64,000 nucleotides of DNA from Chionoecetes opilio. Lineage: Eukaryota > Arthropoda > Malacostraca > Decapoda > Majidae. Below are positions 36,074-48,994 of this stretch, in pieces (position 1 is the stretch's first letter; each line of letters begins with the position of its first letter). The stretch spans positions 27,632-91,631 of the forward strand of contig JACEEZ010009492.1 in NCBI GenBank assembly GCA_016584305.1, in the 5' to 3' direction. The translations under genes and the position numbers were made by a program. The notes below the pieces were generated by a model, which made no database searches, was not told the DNA's origin, and was given only the letters and a program-made list of their open reading frames with translations.

Positions 36074-36311
36074 CTGTAAAGGAAAGACATTTTAAGTGCA
36101 CAGTTAAGACCATACTTCAATTAAGCTACAAATTGACCCTCAGAATGTTGGGACTAAGCTGTCTACATAAGACTTTCAGGCGAAAGATAGAAACTCATCA
36201 TGAAAAGCAATAGTTAAGAGTACTAATTGTATCACTGATACAATATTATTGTTTTCAAAGTGTACATTAACAATTGACAATCAAACAGTCAACATAACCA
36301 GCGTGTTTACC

Positions 36312-36474
36312 TCAGTTTTCAGGTTTTATAAATTTCGCTTGAATGTAATTCCTCCGGGCATTTAAGCCTTCTTTCCTGTTGACCGTTTGGCGAGCCACAT
36401 AGTGACAGCTTGCCACAGCATACCCGGCCTCACAGAAGAGACTGCCCAGCTCATCCTTGGTGAAGTAATATGCC
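36312..36474 (-). pseudogene. METTL6: METTL6 exon 5 duplicate (unit 3)
   Basis: Apparently identical in sequence to exon 5 at 51858-52020, with the same acceptor (TTTAAG) and stop codon. Being intact, it could in principle serve as an alternative last exon. However, the nearest upstream exon 4 copy (39132-39350) is broken, and the functional exon 4 would have to skip the nearer exon 5. It is treated as a non-functional or redundant copy. Confidence 0.8.
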
Positions 36475-37259
36475 CTTAAAGAAGAACAACTTCATCAGTA
36501 ATTATGATAAAAGCTTCAGAAAAACTTACAAAACCAAAACTACTGTGGCGGGAGGTTCAATCATATCAAAGGGCAACAACTATCGATCCTACCTGTAATG
36601 CAATACACAGAAGGCTATACATATCACTTCATATGGAGTAGAGATAGGGTTAACCTTACTTTAGAATCTAGATCCCATCTGCTTTACCAAGGTACCATTT
36701 GATACCAAGATATCTATCTTGGTATCAATTATATGCTTAGAGCTCTAGGACTATCAATACCTCCCCACCTGAATTTCACCTTCCCGGGAGCTCATTTTGC
36801 CCAAGTGCCTAGACCACCAGGATTTCTCTTGACTTGGCATCATTAACATTTGCTGCCATTTTTTAAACAAAAATCACCACATACAGTTGGCCTATTAGAC
36901 AAACTAGGTAAAAATTATACATGCTAATTATGCCAAATTATACATTCTCTGTTCAAATACTTCTATCACTCAATAAATGAAAGATTATGATATAATGAGT
37001 ATGAGTGATTATAATTATATACCTATACTAGGGACCCGAATATCGCAGGGATGAGGTTACCAAATCAGTAATTTTTTTAAAAGAGAGAAGCCATGCTAGA
37101 TAAAATCTCTACATAACTATAGATAGCTATAATGAATCATATGCAAGGTAGTTATAACTAAACTTAAGTGATATGACAAGTGTCTTGAGGAAAAATGCTG
37201 AACAAACGTACCACCTACCTAAATACCCACAATGAGATATTACACTATCTGAACAATTC

Positions 37260-37640
37260 TTTGCCATGACAATAATAGAATATCAATTCTGGTGGTTTTG
37301 ACTATGTACAATTTTCATACTTCATACTGAAATGCACAAAAGATACCACTAAAAACACGCGCACCGAAAAACTTAACTAGATAGTTTTGCAGCTTGGCCA
37401 GTGCAAGCTTTTAAAGAAGTTTGTAATGCCTAGAATCTCAGATGGTGCATCCTGCCTTTCCCTAAATGACTGATTTACAAGCATTGTTCCTGAGCCGATT
37501 GAGACATGATGTATAATAGAGCATCCGTCTCACCCATTTGCCTAGGAATTAATCTACTTCCTCTTGACGGCCAGAGTGGAAAACTTCCACGCTGGTGCTT
37601 TTGGGAAGCAATACAACTACTAATCAGTTACAATGAAAGC
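37260..37640. repeat. ~370-bp intronic segment, copy 1 of 4
   Basis: Contains GCATCCTGC, GTTCCTGAGCCGATTGAGAC and CCTCTTGACGGCCAGAGTGG. Other copies are at about 54430-54760, 56925-57330 and 58690-59130, scattered through METTL6 introns. Confidence 0.85.
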
Positions 37641-38340
37641 ACTTTCTAATTACCTTAGTAATTAACAAACGTGTCAAAACATGCTGTAGGCTTAGAGAAA
37701 GCTAAACACAAACCTCAACTAAGAAAAAAAAAACTATTAAGCAAATTATTATTTAGATAAATCCCACCCTAGAGATAAACACTATCCATGAAATAAGAGG
37801 CTCCTTACCTGTTCCATCTTGATATTCAGGACTGAAGTCTTGGCTTCTCCAACAGTAAGCTGGAGGAAGAAATACAACCTTCAGTCTCAAGACATTACCA
37901 TTAGTAGAACCTATACAATACTGCCTCCTCAGAACATGTTGGGAATACAGTTCAACAAATCATTTCTGCAAATAATTGATCATCATTCAAACTATAAATG
38001 TAACTAAAATAAATTAAGTTCTCGGTGACTACTCTTCTATAATGTCAATAAGTATTGAGATTGAGTCTAATGCATTCAGATGATCAGTCTACAGCATCAT
38101 TCCACACACGCTGAAGAGGAACGGAATGTTTCAATAAAGGTGAAGTTTACTGAATTCTACTCTTTCATTGTTATAAGAAATAATTTGTTGGTTCAAAAAC
38201 CACAAAGGTGTCCTACGAGCCATTTCATATACGTATAGCTGTGAGGAAACTGATCTTTTTTTTTGGTATTTTCAATCTAAATTAATGTATCCTAGACTTT
38301 GTAGACTTGGCATAGTATCTGTGTTTTGTGCAGTCTGTAC

Positions 38341-38669
38341 TAGTCTTTTTTTTCTTATTATGGTCAATATGCACTAAGGAGGCCACACCCCCTGCTTCCC
38401 CTTCTATTCTACGGGGCAGCTGATTGCTGCATTCCTCGTACCATCACTAACAATCACAATATCTCCACTACTTAACAGCGGCGTGACCACTGGACAGCGC
38501 AGCAATCTTCACTACAACGGGCTTTTTTATTTTGTCACCCTCTGTAGTGAAGATTGCTGTCCAGTGGTCACGCCGCTGTTAAGTAGTTATGATATTGTGA
38601 TTGGTAGTGATGATACGAGAAATGCACCAACCAACTGCCCCGTAGAATAGAAGGGGTGGCAGGGGGCGT
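38341..38669. mobile_element. foldback MITE, right arm truncated (unit 3 outer copy)
   Basis: Same element, but the right arm stops at GCAGGGGGCGT and is fused to AACCAATAGTTCTC, sequence that lies next to exon 4 in unit 1 (ACCAACGGTTCTC). It marks a rearrangement breakpoint. Confidence 0.85.
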
Positions 38670-39131
38670 AACCAATAGTTCTCAAAAACTTGAAATTTCC
38701 TCCAAAACGAGCATGGATATCATTTACCTAAGACACTTTCAATCAAGGATCTTCCAATCAGGTCCACCACACTACATAGGCAATAATTAGTTGAAGAAAC
38801 AGAAAAATTGCCAAAATCCTAATTGGCCACTCGGCAAACATCACAGCATACTTTGAACAGACTACACCACCCGACTGATATTACTTAATCAGAACTGCTG
38901 ACCACTATGACTTAATAATACAGCAAGAGAAATCTAAACTGTGATGAAATGGGAAAATATTAAGACAATGGTGAGAATTTTCTTCCAGGAAGAGATAACC
39001 ACAAATTTTTGGGATCTGTAGAATAATGACCGAGGTTGAATGATAAAGTGTGAACACTATTTTCTAGGGACAATTCTACACATAGCAAATAACGCCAATG
39101 CCAACTTACGACAAACTGCACAAGGACATAC

Positions 39132-39350
39132 CTTGTGCCACCCTGTCGCACGTACAGCTGCGAGCCCAGCTTGCTGCCCGGGCTGAACCTGAGCATGGCC
39201 ATGTCATATAGGCCGTAGTACCGTACTAGCACCATGCCTCCTGGCCTCAGGCACCGGTACAGGCTGCCAATCACCTCCTTGAACTTGCTGGGATGAATGG
39301 CAGACAGCACAAATATCATGCTGATTATATCCACCTCATTACCATCCAAT
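39132..39350 (-). pseudogene. METTL6: METTL6 exon 4 copy, truncated and mutated (unit 3)
   Basis: Matches exon 4 from KLDGNEVDIISMIFVLSAIH to the donor. The first six codons and splice acceptor are replaced by unrelated sequence (TTACAACTTTC, then the unit border). It carries RYYGLYD where functional exon 4 has RDYGLYD, and RQGGTR where exon 4 has RQDGTR. The donor GTATGT is kept. Confidence 0.9.
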
Positions 39351-42300
39351 TTACAACTTTCACATGACACCCTGCAGTGCGGGTTCCATATCACTTGTCA
39401 CAACATTTGAAGGGCAACAGGCGACGAATCTGCAAAGAACATTACATTAGAAATCACAAATGACAATGCGTAAGTAATTGTTATTTGTCAAGTTCAGAAG
39501 TAGCTGATTGTGATCATATGACCTCACTACATTTTTTATCATCATAATAATGGGACAAAGATGAAAAAAAAAAGTGTAATCTATGGTTTACCTATTTATT
39601 GAAGTGGGGAAAAAATATTTCCTGCATGATTTCACTATAAGTGGTGGATAAAACTTCCATGCTCAAATATTTCAATAAACTATTCTCAAGTAACTGTTCC
39701 TCTAATATTGACTATCGATCCATAATGGCAAAAAAACTATGAAAAGTATAAAAATAATCGGTGTAGATGGTTGTGTTTAAGAGTTTAGGAGTAGGATGAC
39801 CTTGCGATAGTTTCGAGTCACACGAAAACATGGATAATGAGACCTGACAAAACAGTAGTGATCCTTCTCACAAGGATGAGATGGATGGATTGTAAAAATA
39901 TGAATGTTCAGTGCAAGGAACAAGATGAAATGGATGATGGCACAAAACAGCAGGTTAAAATAAAAATAAAGCAATACTCACATTAACTCTTAACTGAATC
40001 AGTCCAACTCTTCACATCACTGAAAGAAAAATTTAAAAGAAATTATTATGTAGCCTTTAAGCCATTAATTATTTTACATGGTCTTAAATAAAGGTTCAGA
40101 ATTGATGATTTTGCAGCAGTGGGTTTCAGATCTGGTGCCAAATGTCATCATTCATCTACTTTTATTTTATAAATAAACTTTCATAAGTATTTTGTATAGA
40201 TATGATGCGTCAAATGAAAGTTGTGCAGGATAGTGAAAGATTTGTTCTGAGTTTTGTGCCATCACACACACATTTGAGAAGCCTTGTAAAAAGGAATACA
40301 AATGGCATTAAAAATTCACTAATTCACAGATGGAAAGCTAGGTGGACACTATAGAAAGGATAAGATTATCACATGGAAACATTTCATCACAACGCATTGA
40401 TCTATTACATTAGTTCTTGTATTTTACCATAAACCAGCTTCATTACACTAGTCAATAGCATTATATAGCATATACTAAACTCCACTAACCTTGAATGCTG
40501 TCACTGCAATCTAGAAGACAACATCTGGAAGTAGGAAGACTAATTAGATCCAACATGAACATAGAGATGGATCCTGTATACCAATAAAATCAGTAAAAAA
40601 TTAGAGTGTCTGAGTGAAATCATTACTTTTCATACCTGAATGTTCATCATGGTCACATGAAACATGAAATATCAATATGCATAAAACTTACCAAATCTTG
40701 AAAAGTTCTACGCCAAGCCTCGGTATATGTTAGCGCAATTCAAGGTCTGAAAATACAATAAATATTCAGTACAAACACCTATGAAATATCTCCACTGTGC
40801 CTCATAACAATTTCAGCGACTTACGTACACAACAATCAGGAATCTGTGTTCATAATGTTCATCATGACAAACTTGTTTTCTATCCTCAAAAGAATACCTT
40901 CTAAAAACTGCAGTACCTTTCCTCGACACATTCAGAGATTGGATGCAAAGTATCATTTTCACATAAATAATTTATGTTTCACTAGATCTACAAAATGAAT
41001 TAGAAAGCTAACTTACCTAATTAAATACTCAATGTCCAGTTATACATCCACACTGGCAGACCAGACCGTAAGACCTGAAACAACACAAACTTACAACAAA
41101 ACAACTAAACAAATTTAGGGAACACTTTATCTCCAACATTTTCAGAGACTTACGTACCATACAATCAGGAATCATTATGTAGCTTTCATCATTAAATGTA
41201 ACCATGCTGTCTTGAGTAAACAATAGCAAATAAATTGACAAGTTGTGATCACAAGAGTTGATGATAAAGACTAACAGATAACAGATATAAGAAAAACTTG
41301 GATAAACTGCATCTTTCACAATGGATAAGGAAAGAACATGCCTTATAATAAAGAAAAAATACTCCAATCAAGAATAATCGGCCTACAAAACTTAGTGACA
41401 GTTGAAATGACTGAGTTTGAGACCAAATGTTCCATTATATGCAGAGAAATATCAGGAATAATAAAGATTTCACAGGAGTCACTAAATGTTTGCGGTTTAA
41501 CTGCATGACTTACCATTGTGTTCACATGGGAGTGCTTGCTGTGCTAGTGCCAAGGGTGCCGTCCTGTAATAAAGGAATGAGACTGTCAGTGCAGGTCAGC
41601 AGTGTCAGCAAGACAGTGTTGCAGACAACACTAAGATAAAACAGCCAGGGTTAGTTTCATGTGATTCAAGCGGTAATTCCTCTCATTATTTTCAGTGCTT
41701 CAAGGTGAAGCCCAAGATGTGGCCTTACCTGTGCCCTGGTGCAGCAGGCCAGACAGCCAGCCAGCCACCACCTGCAAGGCAGCCACACACACGCACACAC
41801 CTGGGGAAGAGAGCACAGGCTGGCTGTCACACACGTACACACACACACTGTCCACCTCCATAGCCTGTGTGTGACCTCAGCATACCAGTCTCAATCAGGA
41901 TTCAGTGGATTGACAGATTGAGTAATTATGTACTTTCATCAGGTGTGGCCAATGGTAAGAGACTAGGATAGATAGCTTTCATCATTAACTGTACCATGCA
42001 ATATCAATTAACAATATCAAAGCTTCAAATTTACGTTAAAAAGCACAACTTACCTTCATCCAACAATTCTGGGTCATCTCAACATGGCATGGCGAGCTTT
42101 GCGAAGGTACAGATGACTTGGACAGCTGAGCACCTGTCATGTTTGAGAAAATTAGTCAAGCTCAATAAAGATAAGATTCGTATATCAACATTGTTTGCAT
42201 CAGTTAGAGCTAATTATGCCATCAATATTAATTCAGGTAGTATTAATACAATCATCATTATCAATTTCAGTATAATGTCAAAGGTTTCAGTAGCACACAC

Positions 42301-43086
42301 CTGCTTGGGATCCAAACTGCAGACCTGAACCATTTGGAACTGAAAAATAATTTGCATATAATTATTACTCTGGTCACATAGAAGAGATTTGAAGCAAAAC
42401 CTTCAAATATCAGAGATCTTGGTGGTTGAGTAATCACTTTTCTCAGAAGTAGCAAAAGATATATCATCATATGAAATGTTGGTACACATCTTCAAGTCAG
42501 CATCAAGCATAACCTAAAAATAAATTGATTCTCCTAAAGGGTGGCTGGAGAGTTCAAATAAATGTTGAAAAAAGCGGGGGGAGGGGGAAGTGTAGAATTC
42601 TGCTAACAGTATCTTTATGAAGATATCAATTTCCAATAAAGTAAAAAGTATGGGGACACTGAAAGGGTGGAGAATATTTTGAGTTTGGTAAACAATAACA
42701 AGATAGAACCAGAGGTGGACTGGACAGTTTAGGGAAAGGAGGAGCCAAAATTGTAGAGGGAAATGAAAAGACAACTAGGCTGGCTTCAGGATGGGGCGAG
42801 GCTGTGAGGACCACACGTGTCTGGGTTATAGAAAATGTGTGAGAAAACACAAGAGGAAATGGAGAGCTGCACATAGTATGTATTGATCAGTAGAAAGCAT
42901 ATGAAAAACTTAACAAAGGTAATGTGGCAGATACTTCCAGACGTATAGGATAGGTAGGAAGTTATTGGTGAAGGTTGGACTAAGACAAGGAGCCATGTCT
43001 CAATGGTTATGGAGGGATGATAATATATACTTTGATCCTATCTAGATACTATGCAAGTACCAACTTCAAAGTTATTGACTATACAA

Positions 43087-43192
43087 AGCGCCACCACGCC
43101 AGGACGAACCGGGTGGGCTCGAACTGCTGACCGAATGCAGGTTCACTGCACGCAAGCCCACAGCTCTACCAACCGAGCCACCCTGATGGGTT
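43087..43192 (-). repeat. tRNA-derived SINE-like sequence (unit 2)
   Basis: Tandem-array copy of the sequence at 33365, with B-box-like AGTTCGAGCC. Confidence 0.6.
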
Positions 43193-45021
43193 TATGGAGT
43201 GTTTAAAGAGGTGAAAGAGATCAGACCAGTTTATGGAGATAGAATACAGTGAGAAGTGACAAGATACTAACTGAAGATGATAAATCACTCGTTGCAGATA
43301 GCAGGCTACTTTAGTTCAGAAATCAAAAAGGTATAAGAAAAATTAGAAAAAAATGGCAGAGGAAAGTCATTTGCCACATGGAGGAAGGTATAGGTGGTGT
43401 CAATATAGTGTTGAATAGCGCAGAGGCTAGGAGAGGAGGAAAATTTCCAATGTTTGGGGGTGTATACTGAAGCAGAGGGTTTAAAAAGGTTGAGGTGAGC
43501 CAATGAGGGGCTTGACTTACCATTGTGTTCACATGGGAGTGCTTGCTGTGCTAGTGCCAAGGGTGCCGTCCTGTAATAAAGGAATGAGACTGTCAGTGCA
43601 GGTCAGCAGTGTCAGCAAGACAGTGTTGCAGACAACACTAAAATAAAACAGCCATGGGTAGTTTCATGTGATTGAAGCGGTAATTCCTCTCATCATTTTC
43701 AGTGCGTCAAGGTGAAGCCCAAGATGTGGCCTTACCTGTGCCCTGGTGCAGCAGGCCAGACAGCCAGCCAGCCACCACCTGCAAGGCAGCCACACACACG
43801 CACACACCTGGGGAAGAGAGCACAGGCTGGCTGTCACACACGTACACACACACACACACTGTCCACCTCCATAGCCTGTGTGTGACCTCAGCATACCAGT
43901 CTCAATCAGGATTCAGTGGATTGACAGATTGAGTAATTATGTACTTTCATCAGGTGTGGCCTGTGTTCTTTAGTTCAGAAATTAAGAAGGTAAAAGAAAA
44001 AAGGAGGGAAAAAATGGCAGAGGAAAGTAATTTGCCATAGGTAGGAGGGTATAGGTGGTGTCAATAGTGTTGAATAGCACAGAGGCTAGAAGAGGAGGAA
44101 AATTATCACCTTTGGTAGTGTATACTGAAGCAGAGGGTTTAAGTAGGCTGTGGCAATTGATTGATTTAATGCCAAGAAAAGGTGAATGTGCAGAGGTGCA
44201 TCAGAGGTCATATGGCACTATATAGGTTGTGGCGAGCCAATGAGGGGGAGAACTAAGGTTTTGGGAGCACCGAGGGAAGCTTGTAATAAGATATATATGG
44301 GTGCTACTAGAGCGTGCGGTCTACACTTCTTACTCTACATTCTTACACTTCAAGCTGTAACGTACTATTGCTATATGAGTATTATATAGTAGAGTATTAT
44401 AGAAAAACAAAACTGTAGTAAGCAAATTATTATTTAAATAAATCCCACCCTAAAGATAAACACTATCCATGAAATAAGAGGCTCCTTACCTGTTCCATCT
44501 TGATATTCAGGACTGAAGTCTTGGCTTCTCCAACAGTAAGCTGGAGGAAGAAATACAACCTTCAGTCTCAAGACATTACCATTAGTAGAACCTATACAAT
44601 ACTGCCTCCTCAGAACATGTTGGGAATACAGTTCAACAAATCATTTCTGCAAATAATTGATCATCATTCAAACTATAAATGTAACTAAAATAAATTAAGT
44701 TCTCGGTGACTACTCTTCTATAATGTCAATAAGTATTGAGATTGAGTCTAATGCATTCAGATGTTCAGTCTACAGCATCATTCCACACACGCTGAAGAGG
44801 AACGGAATGTTTCAATAAAGGTGAAGTTTACTGAATTCTACTCTTTCATTGTTATAAGAAATAATTTGTTGGTTCAAAAACCACAAAGGTGTCCTACGAG
44901 CCATTTCATATACGTATAGCTGTGAGGAAACTGATCTTTTTTTTTGGTATTTTCAATCTAAATTAATGTATCCTAGACTTTGTAGACTTGGCATAGTATC
45001 TGTGTTTTGTGCAGTCTGTAC

Positions 45022-45350
45022 TAGTCTTTTTTTTCTTATTATGGTCAATATGCACTAAGGAGGCCACACCCCCTGCTTCCCCTTCTATTCTACGGGGCAG
45101 CTGATTGCTGCATTCCTCGTATCATCACTAACAATCACAATATCTTCACTACTTAACAGCGGCGTGACTACTGGACAGCGCAGCAATCTTCACTACAACG
45201 GGCTTTTTTATTTTGTCACCCTCTGTAGTGAAGATTGCTGTCCAGTGGTCACGCCGCTGTTAAGTAGTTATGATATTGTGATTGGTAGTGATGATACGAG
45301 AAATGCACCAACCAACTGCCCCGTAGAATAGAAGGGGTGGCAGGGGGCGT
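45022..45350. mobile_element. foldback MITE, right arm truncated (unit 2)
   Basis: Same truncation and fusion to AACCAATAGTTCTC as at 38669, while its left flank equals that of the inner unit 3 copy. Confidence 0.85.
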
Positions 45351-45810
45351 AACCAATAGTTCTCAAAAACTTGAAATTTCCTCCAAAACGTGCATGGATA
45401 TCATTTACCTAAGACACTTTCAATCAAGGATCTTCCAATCAGGTCCACCACACTACATAGGCAATAATTAGTTGAAGAAACAGAAAAATTGCCAAAATCC
45501 TAATTGGCCACTCGGGAAACATCACAGCATACTTTGAACAGACTACACCACCCGACTGATATTACTTAATCAGAACTGCTGACCACTATGACTTAATAAT
45601 ACAGCAAGAGAAATCTAAACTGTGATGAAATGGGAAAATATTAAGACAATGGTGAGAATTTTCTTCCAGGAAGAGATTACCACAAATTTTTGGGATCTGT
45701 AGAATAATGACCGAGGTTGAATGATAGTCTGAACACTATTTTCTAGGGACAATTCTACACATAGCAAATAACGCCAATGCCAACTTACGACAAACTGCAC
45801 AAGGACATAC

Positions 45811-46029
45811 CTTGTGCCATCCTGTCGCACGTACAGCTGCGAGCCCAGCTTGCTGCCCGGGCTGAACCTGAGCATGGCCATGTCATATAGGCCGTAGTAC
45901 CGTACTAGCACCATGCCTCCTGGCCTCAGGCACCGGTACAGGCTGCCAATCACCTCCTTGAACTTGCTGGGATGAATGGCAGACAGCACAAATATCATGC
46001 TGATTATATCCACCTCATTACCATCCAAT
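45811..46029 (-). pseudogene. METTL6: METTL6 exon 4 copy, truncated and mutated (unit 2)
   Basis: Same 5' truncation and border as the unit 3 copy, with the shared Asp-to-Tyr change (RYYGLYD). RQDGTR is intact here, so the Asp-to-Gly change is private to unit 3. There is no exon 5 in the same unit. Confidence 0.9.
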
Positions 46030-48887
46030 TTACAACTTTCACATGACACCCTGCAGTGCGGGTTCCATATCACTTGTCACAACATTTGAAGGGCAACAGG
46101 CGACGAATCTGCAAAGAACATTACATTAGAAATCACAAACGACAATGCGTAAGTAATTGTTATTTGTCAAGTTCAGAAGTAGCTGATTGTGATCATATGA
46201 CCTCACTACATTTTTTATCATCATAATAATGGGACAAAGATGAAAAAAAAAGTGTAATCTATGGTTTACCTATTTATTGAAGTGGGGAAAAAATATTTCC
46301 TGCATGATTTCACTATAAGTGGTGGATAAAACTTCCATGCTCAAATATTTCAATAAACTATTCTCAAGTAACTGTTCCTCTAATATTGACTATCGATCCA
46401 TAATGGCAAAAAAACTATGCATGAATGTTCATCATGGTCACATGAAACATGAAATATCAATATGCATAAAACTTACCAAATCTTGAAAAGTTCTACGCCA
46501 AGCCTCGGTAAATGTTAGCGCAATTCAAGGTCTGAAAATACAATAAATATTCAGTACAAACACCTATGAAATATCTCCACTGTGCCTCATAACAATTTCA
46601 GCGACTTACGTACACAACAATCAGGAATCTGTGTTCATAATGTTCATCATGACAAACTTGTTTTCTATCCTCAAAATAAATGTGCTCTCAAAAGAATACC
46701 TTCTAAAAACTGCAGTACCTTTAATCAACACATTCAGAGATTGGATGCAAAGTATCATTTTCACAGAAGTAATTTAAGTTTCAGTAGATCTACATAATGA
46801 ATTAGAAAGCTAACTTACCTAATTAAATACTCAATGTCCAGTTATACATCCACACTGGCAGACCAGACCGTAAGACCTGAAACAACACAAACTTACAACA
46901 AAACAACTAAACAAATTTAGGGAACACTTTATCTCCAACATTTTCAGAGACTTACGTACCATACAATCAGGAATCATTATGTAGCTTTCATCATTAAATG
47001 TAACCATGCTGTCTTGAGTAAACAATAGCAAATAAATTGACAAGTTGTGATCACAAGAGTTGATGATAAAGACTAACAGATAACAGATATAAGAAAAACT
47101 TGGATAAACTACATCTGTCACAATGGATAAGGAAAGAACATGCCTTATAATAAAGAAAAAATACTCCAATCAAGAATAATCGGCCTACAAAACTTAGTGA
47201 CAGTTGAAATGACTGAGTATGAGACCAAATGTTCCATTATATGCAGAGAAATATCAGGAATAATAAAGATTTCACAGGAGTCACTAAATGTTTGCGGTTT
47301 AACTGCATGACTTACCATTGTGTTCACATGGGAGTGCTTGCTGTGCTAGTGCCAAGGGTGCCGTCCTGTAATAAAGGAATGAGACTGTCAGTGCAGGTCA
47401 GCAGTGTCCGCAAGACAGTGTTGCAGACAACACTAAGATAAAACAGCCAGGGGTAGTTTCATGTGATTCAAGCGGTAATTCCTCTCATTATTTTCAGTGC
47501 GTCAAGGTGAAGCCCAAGATGTGGCCTTACCTGTGCCCTGGTGCAGCAGGCCAGACAGCCAGCCAGCCACCACCTGCAAGGCAGCCACACACACGCACAC
47601 ACCTGGGGAAGAGAGCACAGGCTGGCTGTCACACACGTACACACACACACTGTCCACCTCCATAGCCTGTGTGTGACCTCAGCATACCAGTCTCAATCAG
47701 GATTCAGTGGATTGACAGATTGAGTAATTATGTACTTTCATCAGGTGTGGCCAATGGTAAGAGACTAGGATAGATAGCTTTCATCATTAACTGTACCATG
47801 CAATATCAATTAACAATATCAAAGCTTCAAATTTACGTTAAAAAGCACAACTTACCTTCATCCAACAATTCTGGGTCATCTCAACATGGCATGGCGAGCT
47901 TTGCGAAGGTACAGATGACTTGGACAGCTGAGCACCTGTCATGTTTGAGAAAATTAGTCAAGCTCAATAAAGATAAGATTCGTATATCAACATTGTTTGC
48001 ATCAGTTAGAGCTAATTATGCCATCAATATTAATTCAGGTAGTATTAATACAATCATCATTATCAATTTCAGTATAATGTCAAAGGTTTCAGTAGCACAC
48101 ACCTGCTTGGGATCCAAACTGCAGACCTGAACCATTTGGAACTGAAAAATAATTTGCATATAATTATTACTCTGGTCACATAGAAGAGATTTGAAGCAAA
48201 ACCTTCAAATATCAGAGATCTTGGTGGTTGAGTAATCACTTTTCTCAGAAGTAGCAAAAGATATATCATCATATGAAATGTTGGTACACATCTTCAAGTC
48301 AGCATCAAGCATAACCTAAAAATAAATTGATTCTCCTAAAGGGTGGCTGGAGAGTTCAAATAAATGTTGAAAAAAGCGGGGGGAGGGGGAAGTGTATAAT
48401 TCTGCTAACAGTATCTTTATGAAGATATCAATTTCCAATAAAGTAAAAAGTATGGGGACACTGAAAGGGTGGAGAATATTTTGAGTTTGGTAAACAATAA
48501 CAAGATAGAACCAGAGGTGGACTGGACAGTTTAGGGAAAGGAGGAGCCAAAATTGTAGAGGGAAATGAAAAGACAACTAGGCTGGCTTCAGGATGGGGCG
48601 AGGCTGTGAGGACCACACGTGTCTGGGTTATAGAAAATGTGTGAGAAAACACAAGAGGAAATGGAGAGCTGCACATAGTATGTATTGATCAGTAGAAAGC
48701 ATATGAAAAACTTAACAAAGGTAATGTGGCAGATACTTCCAGACGTATAGGATAGGTAGGAAGTTATTGGTGAAGGTTGGACTAAGACAAGGAGCCATGT
48801 CTCAATGGTTATGGAGGGATGATAATATATACTTTGATCCTATCTAGACACTATGCAAGTACCAACTTCAAAGTTATTGACTATACA

Positions 48888-48994
48888 AAGCGCCACCACG
48901 CCAGGACGAACCGGGTGGGCTCGAACTGCTGACCGAATGCAGGTTCACTGCACGCGAGCCCACAGCTCTACCAACCGAGTCACCCTGACGGGTT
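48888..48994 (-). repeat. tRNA-derived SINE-like sequence (unit 1)
   Basis: Tandem-array copy. The A-box region reads TGACTCGGTTGG, one change from the others. Confidence 0.6.

Larger units (their letters stand above)
29678..39361. repeat. METTL6-derived tandem unit 3 (~9.7 kb)
   Basis: On the minus strand this unit contains, in order, a truncated exon 4 copy (39350-39132), a foldback-MITE segment, a complete exon 5 copy (36474-36312), a second MITE-bearing segment and a region with small exon-like segments. It matches units 2 and 1 with few differences along shared parts. It ends at ACATGACACCCTGC, the same sequence that is fused to exon 4 at the other two unit borders. Confidence 0.9.
39362..46042. 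repeat. METTL6-derived tandem unit 2 (~6.7 kb, exon 5 lost)
   Basis: Same order as unit 3, but the roughly 3-kb stretch between the two MITE-bearing segments, including exon 5, is missing. Only one hybrid MITE segment (44400-45350) remains. Its truncated right end matches the outer segment of unit 3 and its left flank matches the inner one. Exon 4 is truncated as in unit 3. Confidence 0.88.

Noticed and set aside
48888..48994. Possible tRNA gene on the minus strand
   Set aside because: A and B boxes are present, but the anticodon arm and acceptor pairing do not form a normal tRNA. A SINE head is more likely.
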